From positions 22,568,001-22,632,000 of the forward strand of contig OX637293.1 of NCBI GenBank assembly GCA_951799445.1: 64,000 nucleotides of DNA, given 5' to 3'. A model generated the notes under the pieces. The model saw only the letters and a list, made by a program, of their open reading frames with translations. It was not told where the DNA came from and searched no databases. Source of the DNA: Pseudisothecium myosuroides. Its lineage: Eukaryota > Streptophyta > Bryopsida > Hypnales > Lembophyllaceae. Both the position numbers and the translations under genes were made by a program. Shown here piece by piece: positions 35,620-46,215 of the stretch. Each line of letters starts with the position of its first letter. Position 1 is the stretch's first letter.

Positions 35620-37521
35620 CTTATTAGTTTTCATTGTGAATGTTGCTTTGTTGTTGGATATTGTTTGTATTCTAATTCAATATTTGTAACCCTGAAATTT
35701 CTCTTGGTTGAGTTAAAAACAAAGTAGAGACATTGGAAAAGTATCCATAGTTGCAATGTAGAACTAAACCGACATAATCAAACAACTTCAACAACATCAA
35801 ATTGAAATCTAGTGAGTTAATATACTAGCTTAATCTTTGCAATGTTAACAGTGTGATGTTCTTTCCTTACCATTTTGATTGTGAACCTCAACAAATGTAG
35901 CTCTCCTTTTTATTCCACTCTTTACCTTCAATTGTTAACCATGGATAATATAATTAGGAGTTTTAAGGATGCTTCTCAACACAAGGGCTTAAAAATAATA
36001 TAGAAAACAGTTGTGCAGTAGTAAAGCCATGAAGTTTTACCTTCTAAACATTCATCATTTCATTGCTTGAATTACATAGAGGCCATGGCTTGGACGCACT
36101 ACCGTTGACACTACAATTGTGTCTGTACATTTGTAAATTGAATAAACATAGAGAAAGTGACCACTTTCAAGATTATGAGAGTGGCACATAGTGAAGGAAT
36201 CATGTAGAGGTAGAAGCTACATACGTTTTAGATATGCAGTAATAGAAACTATGTATGGTAGTGCAGTTGATGTAGACTTCTCCTATTCAAGGCTCATTCT
36301 TGTTGCGCCTACTTCGTGGACAATTCTAGTAGCGATATTAGCCTCCTTCAAACTTGCAAATGGGTAGTGATCCATGATTGGAAGAGAACAAGGAAATGGA
36401 ACTGTAGATGTTCCTTGCAGTTGAAGGTAAGTCCATGGATGTCAATTGTGGCATTTGTGTGAAGGCTTGGATTTTTTTTATAGCTAATCTTTGAAATAAA
36501 CCTAAGGATATTTGAGCGAGACAATACATTGTTTTTCCTTGTTTCAAAATTGGTAGTAGGGCATTCTTATTTGTAATTGCTACTTTTTAATGTATTCTTC
36601 TATCCTTCACCTTTTGGTATTCCATCTACTCTAAAGATAGTTTAAGTTGCACATCTATTTTGGATCTCTCCAAGTCCCGGCTTGGATGCTTGTACAGTGT
36701 CTTGCATATATTGAGCCATAACCTTACCCATGGTCTTTGTAGCGTCCGCTATAACTGCATGGCTAAAGTCTTTTTGCAGACACTAGTGTTTCATTGAGCT
36801 TCTGCTATCCACATTTTAGAATCAACCTACTCATTTTTTTTTGCACTTTGCTCGTAGTGGTTTGGGAGATTTTTGTTTTAGAGGCTTTGGAGACTCTTGA
36901 AGATGTTTGAACAAAAATCCAAATAAAGTTTAGAACACAATCCAAATAAGTATAGAACAAAAATGCGTAGTTGTAAGTGTAATGTGCACCAATTCATTTG
37001 TCATTAAAATACACGTTTCATAATCTCATTTTGATTTTTCCTCAAATTGACAAATCGCAATCTGTCCTATCTTTGAAAATTGACAATCTAGTTTTATACA
37101 ACTTCAATTTCTGAAATTGTTGCTTAATTTGTGTCAAAGTTACGTCACAAAGTGCAAGTTTCCACATTTATCTCAGTAAGATCAAGGTTTGTGTTCTAAA
37201 TAATTATAATCAATTTACATTCCAAAGGCTCCTATCTTATCCTACCATCACATACACCACAAATGTGAACCCAAAATAAAATAAAATAACAGTCAAACTT
37301 GAGACCTCCAAGATGGAATTTGACAAACCCTCCCCCTCAAATGTGAACAACTTCAATCTACAAAAATGTCTCCAATAATTAAAGGAAGAGACCTTGACAA
37401 ACGTGCAATGTAAAAAGAGATATATTCCTTATTGGATTTGGAGTGATTGCTACAACTGCTCCTTCTTATGACAAAGTCCAAGTGTGGCCATACAATTGGC
37501 TTGTGTCATAGAGTTGTAATA
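35620..37521. other. Spacer of 1.9 kb, no gene recognised
   Basis: AT-rich DNA. The only frame above 65 codons (36338-36547, minus) has no recognisable similarity. No repeat structure was noted. Confidence 0.4.
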
Positions 37522-37712
37522 CAATAGAACCTCTTTTAGTGCATACTCTCTTAGTGCATAATATGTAGTAAGAGAGGTCGTCCTTTGAAGCATTTATTTG
37601 TGAACAATAGTTGGAGGCCCCATACTCCCATAGTGAGAGACCACATTCAATATACAGTAGAACCTCTCTTAGTGCATAGTCCCCACACTATGCACTAAAA
37701 GAGGTTCTACTG
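37522..37712. mobile_element. Pogo-like MITE carrying an extra terminal palindrome (191 bp)
   Basis: The left end CAATAGAACCTCTTTTAG and right end CTAAAAGAGGTTCTACTG are inverted repeats flanked by TA (37520-37521 and 37713-37714). A third terminus, CAGTAGAACCTCTCTTAG at 37655 preceded by TA, makes the last 58 bp (37655-37712) a nearly perfect palindrome that could itself be a minimal element. The remainder matches the element at 31284-31499 in reverse orientation. Confidence 0.8.
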
Positions 37713-38189
37713 TAGCAATAGCATAAGATTCCACCTCCCCTTCTAAATGACACCAAAAATTCAATGCTGGATTTTTTACAACCATTTTTGCTGATTGGTT
37801 TGCTGATTGGCCGGACTTTCAAACTGAAAAAGCAGCAGTTCAGTTCCCCAGCCCATTTTGAAAATCAACCCCTTACTAACTGTACTGTATGCAGGTACTT
37901 GCAAGCTCAATTTTTATTTTTATTTTTTTTGAAATGCAAGTTCAATTTTTCAACACCCGTCTTTGTCCAAAAACATGAGTGTTGCTGGGAAGGCAAATAA
38001 GGTAGAAGCACCAATTGCCAATCACACCCAATATCCAACCTATTGAGTTCCAAAGCCTTGGTTGGAACTCAAGCTTGGAATGTGTGTTTTCTGTCATTTT
38101 CAAGGTAGGGACTAATAAGGTCATAACACATGCCCTCGAAGTAGTGAGTAAGAAAGTAGTTTGGCTATAATTAGAATTGAAAGACTCTA
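37713..38189. other. Spacer, nothing recognised
   Basis: A 78-codon frame at 37764-38000 lacks recognisable similarity. No repeat structure was noted. Confidence 0.4.
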
Positions 38190-38392
38190 GACATTAGAAT
38201 TAATTGTAAAGTGTGTGCAAGGCGGGACCAGGAGCCGGAGTTTGGAAAAAATACAGGATGAAACTCACTGGAACACTAAAACTTGGGTCTAATGGAGTTT
38301 GGTGCTGTGTTTGTTTTGTACTATTCTTAGTTAAACCTTCCTCTAACACAAGTTCATAAACACAAGACAACCCTTACGATTAACTCTATTGG
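38190..38392 (+). repeat. Single arm of the GATTAACTCTATTG fold-back family
   Basis: This 200 bp matches the right arm of the fold-back at 58981-59922 (TGTGTGCAA, CCGGAGTTTGG, GAGTTTGGTGC, GTTAAACCTTC, then GATTAACTCTATTG at the end). No partner arm was found nearby, so it is a solo or truncated copy. Confidence 0.75.
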
Positions 38393-38830
38393 CTATTGGT
38401 CAAGAGGACTTTTTGGCTCCCAAAATTCAGTAATTTCAATTTTGGGAATAAAATTCTATAAATTTTGCTATCTCTATATTTCCTAACTTCTTACATGGAA
38501 AAAATTTCCACCACCTCATACTGTGTACAATATGCTCCAAAATTGCTTAAATGATCAATTACTAGTGTGTCCACCTTACCATACTTGAAGGTTAGATTGA
38601 GCACTCAAGTGCGGAATTTAATTTCCATGTCAAATTCTCAAGGGGCCATGTCACCTCACACCATTCACAAGATGACATGTGACACTATTTTCTATTTTTT
38701 ATTTATTTTTTAAATGACCTGAATTATGCCAAAAATGAACTTTACGTAGGATAGTATACACGCTCAATTTGTCCAAAGAATTACGCCACTTGAACCGCTT
38801 TTTTTTGTCTAGTCTACACATCACTATTAA

Positions 38831-39051
38831 CCCTTAAAAAAAAAGGAGTGACCCTCAATATCATCCTTTTGCATTACCATGAGAATCATGGGCTTAAAAA
38901 ATTGCAAGAGCACTCATTGGAGGTCAAGCTACTGTAGAAGATCTCTCCATTTTACAACAAATTCCAAGGATGAATAGTTGCACTTCTGTCCTATACAGTT
39001 TGATTCTTTGTCATTCAACGACCACAAAACGGCCTCCTCGTCGTTTGAGGG
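38831..39051 (+). mobile_element. Short TTAA-flanked element, K type (221 bp)
   Basis: TTAA at 38827-38830 and 39052-39055, with CCCTTAAA at left and TTTGAGGG at right as imperfect inverted termini. The interior matches the split copy at 29934-31090. The terminus and TTAA target relate it to the long elements, but the interior is different. Confidence 0.8.
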
Positions 39052-39124
39052 TTAATTAAGAGTCCATTCATAGGGACCAATGTTAGATCTTTTACATGCT
39101 TTTTTGTTGTTTTTCTTTGAAGTA

Positions 39125-39310
39125 CAGTAGAACCTCTTTAAGTTGATCGGTCCCGGACCGGTTTGATTGGTTTATAGAGGTTTATTGACTTTTGGAGGGT
39201 CATTTTTAGTCACAACCTTTGTTATGCGGCCCAGTCCGGGACCGGTTTGACATGATTGGTTTACAGAGGTTTATTGACTTATAGAGGATCGACTTAGAGA
39301 GGTTCTACTG
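39125..39310. mobile_element. Pogo-like MITE (186 bp)
   Basis: CAGTAGAACCTCTTTAAGTT at left and GAGAGGTTCTACTG at right, flanked by TA (39123-39124 and 39311-39312). The interior has two copies of a GGTTTA(T/C)AGAGGTTTATTGACTT unit and two CCGGGACCGG-like motifs in inverted relation. The termini match the plant pogo-derived (Emigrant/Lemi-like) type. Confidence 0.9.
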
Positions 39311-39312
39311 TA

Positions 39313-40279
39313 GGTGAAAGTGAATGGTTGTTCAATGGCGAGCAAGGGGCCATCCATACCGTTGCAGAGGTTTGAATTTTATTTCTTCATGTGGCCCCAA
39401 AAGGAGCCACTGATGATGCTGTCGGCTTTCCTTCCTTGATATCTGCCAAGTGGTTGCCCCTTTGGCAATATTGACCTCTAGTAAGAGCTCGACCGGATAA
39501 GTAAAAGGGAATTATGCCTATTACTACCAAGCAGATTTGCTGTCTACATACCTTGCAGGAGCTCACTATTTGGCAACTTTTGTATTTTTCAGAGATTGAG
39601 AGAAGCCATTTGTAAGTGGAATCATGACATTCCCGTAAGAAATGAATTTTATGGGATTTTTCAAAGTTTGTTGGAACTAAATTGGTAAAGCGTGATTGGA
39701 TAGCTCCAGATAGCCCCGTGCTAAACCACACGATGAGGTGTCCCCTACCCAAGTTGCATTGTCATGATGCTAAAGGATTGCTAACATTGTAGTAATGGAT
39801 GGGGCCCAATAGATGTCGGAATTGGGTGACTGACAGTATAGATTGTTCTACCTTTGGTACTTCTATTTGTGTACAAATCAAAATAATTCATTTGGGCAAC
39901 ATCAAGGAAGGCAACCGGATGTAAAGTTTCTATTTTAACTTGAAGTATTTAGTTCCTACATGCTCCGAAGATCATATGCTAGATGATGAACAAAGTGCTT
40001 GGGTGTGAGTTTTATCTACATTACTTTTCATTTTTCCAAAGTACTACTTGAACATGTAAAATCCAAATTTCTTTTTCAACAACTTTGATAAAATAGAGAC
40101 AAAGGATGTTTTTATAAAGTTATAAACAAAAAAATATGCAAAAATTCAAAAAAGGATTTTGTAGTGAAAAGGATAGGGATTTTGTAGTTGTTCCTTTTGA
40201 GTGGGTAGTCACTCAGAAGGGACACCAAAGTCTAGACCCCAAGTCCTTCCAAATTATATATATAAATGTGGTCATAATT

Positions 40280-40316
<37 letters not shown>

Positions 40317-41134
40317 AACATGTCAACAAGTATTGTATATTTTGGGGGATAAAAAAAATTATGAGGGAGGCCATTATTTTTTTAATTTAATATTTGGAGG
40401 GCACACAGAGTTGCTTCTTCTTAGAAGATAATAGGAGGTGTCTAGTTGAGCCCTAAGCTTTGATTGATAAGGAAACCATATAATTATGCAATTTCTAAAT
40501 ATCATTTCTCTATATTGAATTAGAAATTCACATTTAACTACTTTTGGACTTTTGAAAGTTCAAAATTAATAATGGTCACCGGGAGAAAAAAAATGGTCAT
40601 CAGAAGATTGTTCGAAATATCAAGAGATTTATGCAAAACATTGGGAGCTCAATATAAAACATTCGGAGATCTATATAGACATTGGGAGATCTCCTGATGT
40701 TATTTTTCAGAGATCTCTAGATGTTTAGTCCAAAATTCATTGAATAGTCCAAATGTAGTTAAATGTGGTATAAAATTATTGCTTATTAAATTATTTTTTT
40801 ATATTTGAACCAAAATTATAAAATTGCTACTTTGTGACCATTGCCATATTTCAATTCAAAGTACGTTCAAACTATTAAGAGCTTAATGTTTCATGTCACA
40901 TCTTATGCCCTTCCAACTTAATGGTCTTTCTAAGAATGAAATGTGGCTCCTTTCAAGAGAAAAATTAATATGTCTTTTCAACTTCTTACCTCGATACTCC
41001 ATTTTTTTGCACAAGTTTTATGATACAAACATTTTAAAATAAAAACGTGAAAGGCAATACTATACTATTCTTAAAGAATTGAAAATAACTTGTTTTGAAA
41101 TTCAAACATCATGATTTTAGAGATTTTTGGTTGT
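39313..41134. other. Spacer of 1.8 kb, no gene recognised
   Basis: A 121-codon minus frame at 39387-39752 was examined and not recognised. A threefold imperfect ACATTGGGAGATCT-like repeat lies around 40638-40700, and a CA/TA microsatellite at 40280-40316. Otherwise AT-rich. Confidence 0.4.
40280..40316. repeat. (CA)n(TA)n compound microsatellite
   Basis: A CA run followed directly by a TA run. It likely varies in length between individuals and creates an artificial Ile/Tyr repeat in a nearby frame. Confidence 0.95.
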
Positions 41135-41138
41135 TTAA

Positions 41139-41262
41139 CCCCTAAAGGACTGGAGGGGTGTCCAGATTTCCCAAAATTGCACTTTGAATTGAAATATGGT
41201 GAGTTTGGGACATGTTTCCGTTCATTCATTGTTCAAAATCTGCACTCATGGTCCTTTAGGGG
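41139..41262. mobile_element. Minimal TTAA-flanked element (124 bp)
   Basis: TTAA at 41135-41138 and 41263-41266. The inverted termini CCCCTAAAGGAC match for 12 bp. It is the smallest member seen: little more than two ends with an unrelated short interior. Confidence 0.88.
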
Positions 41263-41266
41263 TTAA

Positions 41267-42601
41267 TGAGGTAGTTTGTTAAGTTTTATTGCCAAAAATG
41301 CATCAAAAACTTTATTGAAGGGTTATATACAACTTTAGTCATTGTAGTTCATCCAAATCCTTTGGGCACAATGGATTTAAATATACCAAATTTATAGCAC
41401 ATTTTAGAAATTACTTTCTTTAATTAAATATAGAATATGGTACTTTTTTATACTTTGTAATCAATAACATGTGGTTCATGACAAAGCATCAAAAAATACA
41501 ATACTTTTCTAGATGGCTTAAGGGCATTTAATGCAAATTTAAAATATATTACGTAATTAATGAAAATTTAATTTTTCATATTCAAAAAGACAAAATACAT
41601 TGATTTCAAGATAACTATACATTGTTGATGTGAAAAAGAAAAATTTCTAATTGTAAAAAAAATATCACAAAAAGAGAAGTACTTATGTATGAAGGTTTTA
41701 TACCTTTGAGGGTTGTAAATATAAAAATGTAGCAATTTTAGGTGGGATTTATGATCTTATAAAACATGTTCTTTACTTCATAAAGTCTTTCTTGTTTAGT
41801 TTTCTATTTTGAAAGTATAGTGCTGATCTATTACAATTTTTAAGGATACAACAACTTAAATAAAATTTGTAAATAATAGTCTTTTTTTCTATTTACAGAC
41901 TTTTGATATTTATAGTATAAGTAATAAAATAATTGTTGCTATATTGTATGATATGCCACAATTAATTAAGTATAGAATTGAATGTATTATTCTAGTGGAT
42001 TTTATAGATGAAAATATTCTTTATGAATCAATTTTTGCCAAATGAAGAAAACTAGATTGATCTATGAATGTTATTTTTTACTTGTATATATGTACAGTAC
42101 ATAGTTTTACCATATACTAACATTCATTCCTAAGCTACATAGGCTTTTTGGAGATAGATTGTTAGACGGTCTAAAATAAAGATGTGATTTTAATGATTAG
42201 AAAAACAAGGATATTGTTTCAATATTGTTTTGAAGGTTTTAGTTTCTCATTGGCAAGATTTTTTAGGTGGAATCGATCGGTACTCTTAAGACTAGTATAA
42301 TTTGAATTTGTTCAACTCAAATGCCAGGTTCAAGTAAGTAAACAACTTTTTAATGCCTCTTTAGAACAGAAGATCAATTTCTATAGACAATATCATCTTC
42401 TAATAATATTTCAATTGAAGCATTGTTGAGCACCTTGAAAAACTTATCAATTAATTAGGATTAACCTTGAAATGCCAAAGAGAACATAAAAAAATGCCCA
42501 GTGAATGAACATCTTGATTTCTATAGAAATAAAGAATGTACCTATTAATCTAATAATTGAAATGGCTAATTACCTTGGTAGAAGATCTCGTCTTTTCAAG
42601 A
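41267..42601. other. Very AT-rich spacer, nothing recognised
   Basis: Extremely AT-rich DNA with no frame longer than 60 codons and no inverted or direct repeat that I could support. Confidence 0.45.
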
Positions 42602-42605
42602 TTAA

Positions 42606-43397
42606 CACATAAAGTCCCATTATTCCTTTGAGGGACAAAATCAATTTTGGATAGGCTCCTACAATTCCAACTTTTGTCGTAATTTTTTGAAATTTTTTGA
42701 AGATAAAAAACACATGAGCTTTTGGAGAATACAATTTTTATTTCAATTCCTGCCCGAGAGCAAAAGTTATGCCATCCTAAGTCCAAAATGGGATTCGTTG
42801 GGCAACACCAAAAAATCAAAAGAAAATTTTCAAAATTTTGTTTCTCATAAAAAGTATTTTGTTTAGGTAAAAACGATTTCATTCATTCTATTTGGACTAG
42901 TGATGAGAAAATTATGGACAATCTTGTTTTTCTGGCAATCTAAGCATTTTCTTGAAAAAATAACTTATAGAATTCATTTTTTAACACAATTTTCTCAATT
43001 TGAAAAAAAATAAAATTGGCAAGGTTTAGATTTATTTTTAGATTAATTTCACCATTGGATTATTGTATTTCAATTCAATATTGGTAGTGCAAAGATTTTA
43101 AGCTAAGAAGATTGAAAGATTTCAAATCCAGGTAGGCAAGGTGCAATAAAAAATGTTTTTCTTCACTTTAAATGCAAATATCTTGCAATCCTGTGGTCAA
43201 AATTTTCTGAAATTTCTCCCATACATTTTTATACTAGTCTAGTGCAAGATCCTTTAGTAAAATATGCAAAAATACAATTTCTAAATTTTTTTGCACTTTG
43301 CAATAGAAATGGCAGTTTTGAATAGAATTTTGATGAGTGGATTTTTTTCTACATTTGGAGGGTTAAGGACAAAAAAGGCCTTTGGGCCTTTGGTAGG
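42606..43397 (-). mobile_element. TTAA-flanked element, long class, decayed and inverted copy (about 792 bp)
   Basis: TTAA is present at 42602-42605 but the right-hand site reads ATTG (43398-43401). Reverse-complemented, the phrase order fits the B subtype: AAGGCC at the start, AAACTGCCATTTCT, ATTGCAAGATATTTGC, GTCCATAATTTTCTC, then CATAACTTTTG. The lost target site and shortened length indicate age. Confidence 0.7.
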
Positions 43398-43620
43398 ATT
43401 GGTTGGAACAAAACCCTATAGGATATGGCAAAGACGAATTATTTCCAAATTGCCCGGAGTGTGCTCCACAATTTTGACTCTAAGTAGACTAAGATTAATT
43501 TTAGGACTAATAAAAAGGTTCAATTGGTACTCAAACCGCCCAATGTTCTTCAATTTTGTTGGTAGTTTTATGTGTCATGATGTTAGTTGTGGATCCTACT
43601 TGGGATTCTTGTGTAGATCG

Positions 43621-43834
43621 CACTACAAGAGAAAGGGGTGTTTTAAGTGAGTTTTTAAGTATAGTCTTAGACATAAGATTATAAGTAATGACCTTTAAGG
43701 AGATTTTTAGCAAAAATTTACTAAAAACACATGTCTTTCTAGTAAAATTTTGCTTAAATCTCCTTAAAGGTCATTACTTATAATCTTATGTCTAAGACTA
43801 TACTTACTTTAAAACACCCCTTTCTCTTGTAGTG
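43621..43834. mobile_element. CACTA-type hairpin MITE (214 bp)
   Basis: Begins CACTACAAGAGAAAGGGG and ends with the exact inverse; the arms pair for about 100 bp around a short loop. The flanks TCG (43618-43620) and TCA (43835-43837) differ by one base, consistent with a 3-bp duplication that has mutated. Non-coding. Confidence 0.88.
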
Positions 43835-43961
43835 TCAGCTTCTAAAGGGTGATGACTACTGGTATAAGACTTGACTTAGAGCATGGGCACCCTTACTTGC
43901 CAAACTTGGTATGCTCAGATTTTCCATCTAATTTTGAAGGGCCCTCAATTTCCTTGTCCTT

Positions 43962-44152
43962 CACTAGTAGAATCCCGTGTTTATTTAGACATGGATTGTC
44001 TAACTTGTTTTTTTGTCATTAAAGATGTTACAGTGGACGTCAATGTTGACATAATGTTGACACAAAAACATGGGGTTGCTACATTAAATGTTTAGGTAAA
44101 CATCGTCAAGTTAGACAACCCATGTCTAGATAAACACGGGATTCTTCTAGTG
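43962..44152. mobile_element. CACTA-type MITE with CTT duplication (191 bp)
   Basis: Begins CACTAGTAGAATCCCGTG and ends with CACGGGATTCTTCTAGTG, flanked by CTT on both sides (43959-43961 and 44153-44155). The arms also share TTAGACATG and GTCTAACTTG with their inverses. Its end sequence resembles that of the element at 31748, suggesting the same mobilising family. Confidence 0.92.
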
Positions 44153-44155
44153 CTT

Positions 44156-45130
44156 GACCCTTGCTCACCAAATACGATCCATAAATAGTTGAGTGACCAC
44201 TCATCAAGTAGGATAAAAGATAAAGCAACTAGAATGGATGAACAATAATATCAAGGGCCATTCCTTGATACGCTAGAATTGAATCTCAAGAGAATATTGT
44301 AAAGGGCTTTTAACACTTTTCATCCACATTTGAAGAGTGCTAGACCCCTAGTGCATAAAAGTGGCCATTTTTTTAGAGAGTTGTCACCGTAGGGCCGTAA
44401 AACCCCCACGTTGAAACATGTATGGCAAGCCTGGTGAGGTGGGCGGGCTTTGCTAATCCGACCCCCCCAACTGTGAGTTGGACCAAGGCGCACCCTAAAC
44501 TGATTGTATTGAAGGTGTATGGGTATTTTTGGATTTTTTAAATTATCAACCCACGTCTCACTACAAGAAAACATCCAAAAATACACCCCAAACAATCAAT
44601 GCCGAGGCTCTAAGCATATTTCACCATGCACCGTATCGTGAAGGAAAATGAGCCACATTTGGCACACCCGATGGTCAAATTTTAGTCAACCGTGCCATGA
44701 TGGGGCAGGATTGGGCTTCCAGGCCCGGCCTATGGCATTCCGGCCATGTAGGCCAAGCCATGCTCTTAGTAGGGGAGACAACCCATTCCTGATCAGTGCC
44801 CACATTTTGGCTATGTACAATGTTCGCTTTCCATAAATAATGATTAATTATGGCGCAGTTCCCGATGCAATTGTGGCACATAATGAATGCCCAGAAGGCT
44901 CTCAATATTGCAACCACCCCTTGATCAATTTTGTTTTCAGCCCATGGTTGGAAATAGCAAGCCCCATATTAGCAGTATGGAAAGAACATAATCTTCTACT
45001 GAAAAATTCATAGTAATTATGTTTTGAAAAATGAAAATCTGAAAAATTATAGAAACCTTCCAAACTCTATTTTTGCACACAAAAAAATTTCCCCACCAAA
45101 GAAACCCGCCCTGCAAATATATGTAACTAC
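44156..45130. other. Spacer, no gene recognised
   Basis: More balanced in base composition than its neighbours. An isolated CACTACAAGAAAAC terminus occurs at 44559 without a matching partner, perhaps a truncated CACTA element. The frames at 44320-44595 and 44675-44917 are not recognised. Confidence 0.4.
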
Positions 45131-45134
45131 TTAA

Positions 45135-45779
45135 CCCCTAAATGCCCGAGGCACCAAATTCTGGTGTCGACAATACTTTGAAGTTAAATAAAACCTAATC
45201 AAGTTGCTATTTTTAGTAGTTTATATTTTTGTAAAATTCTTTGTAAAGTCTAGTTTTAGTGTCAAAAATCCGATTTTGAAAATGATTGATTATGATTTTT
45301 CTATCCAAGATTTTGTGCAAGGGTACCCATTGCCATCTTGACTTTCCGTAGTGTTGAGGGCTCTTGGAAATGAGCCTCAAATACATTGGATCTTGGAGGA
45401 AAAAGCGCGTTAGAAATTCACTTAAAAAAATTGTAGAGTAGATTTTGAGAAGCTGTAAATTGATTGGGTTATGCATGTTAGGTCCTTTAACCTCATATTT
45501 TTTTATTCACCAAATTTTTAGATTTAGCATGTGAAAAGTGGATTGAAAGGCTTAAAGTCATTTTCGCAGTTTTTACACCCTCATGTTCAAACATTATAAT
45601 CTTTCAATTCATAAGTGATATTGTTGTGTTTTCTTTTCCTATGTGACCTCTAATATGTCTAGTTTGAATTTGTACAGTTACAATTCAAAAAAATTGATAC
45701 AACTTATCAAAATGTTGGCTTTTTGTTCAATGTAGAGCAAATTTCTAGAAGTTCAAAAAAGGCCTTGGGCATTTAGGGG
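45135..45779. mobile_element. TTAA-flanked element, 645 bp variant
   Basis: TTAA at 45131-45134 and 45780-45783. Both termini read CCCCTAAATGCCC, so both ends carry T where the long class has G at position 9. The interior is not obviously related to the long class. The minus-strand frame at 45213-45476 is not a recognised protein. Confidence 0.85.
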
Positions 45780-45783
45780 TTAA

Positions 45784-46215
45784 GTGATCGGAAATGGGTT
45801 GCCCCCCCTACTTGAATCTTGCAATGAAATCCTTCATTTGCAAAAAACAAAAACAAAAACAAAGCCAGAACTCTGACACCTCCTCTAGTGTGAACGCATC
45901 ACCGAGGTGATTCTCCGAAGAATTTTATTATATTGCGCTCTGTCATTCCCTGGCAGCTGTTCTGGTTTCTGGAGCTCCAAACCCTAGCTTGAGGGTCACG
46001 GTCTCACATTCAAGCTTCTGCTTGGCCTTTACTTTGGTTTTCGTAATTGCGAGTGGAATGTTGCGTTGGGTGATGTGAGAGTGCTCTTGCACGGAATTTT
46101 CAGAAACTAAGTGATGAGGTTCAGAGTTCGTTTGGATTCGTGACGGGAGTCGTCGGGGATTGCTGGAGTTCATTCCTTTTGGAGAACGAGTACTACTCGG
46201 AACAAGACGCCCGTG
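45784..46215. other. Likely promoter and 5' leader of the mitochondrial carrier gene
   Basis: Transition from repeat DNA to a gene island. Composition becomes balanced after about 45880. No other coding frame is supported on either strand. Confidence 0.4.

Noticed and set aside
39387..39752. 121-codon minus-strand frame
   Set aside because: No recognisable domain or splice partners; it could be decayed transposon sequence, but nothing supports a specific call.
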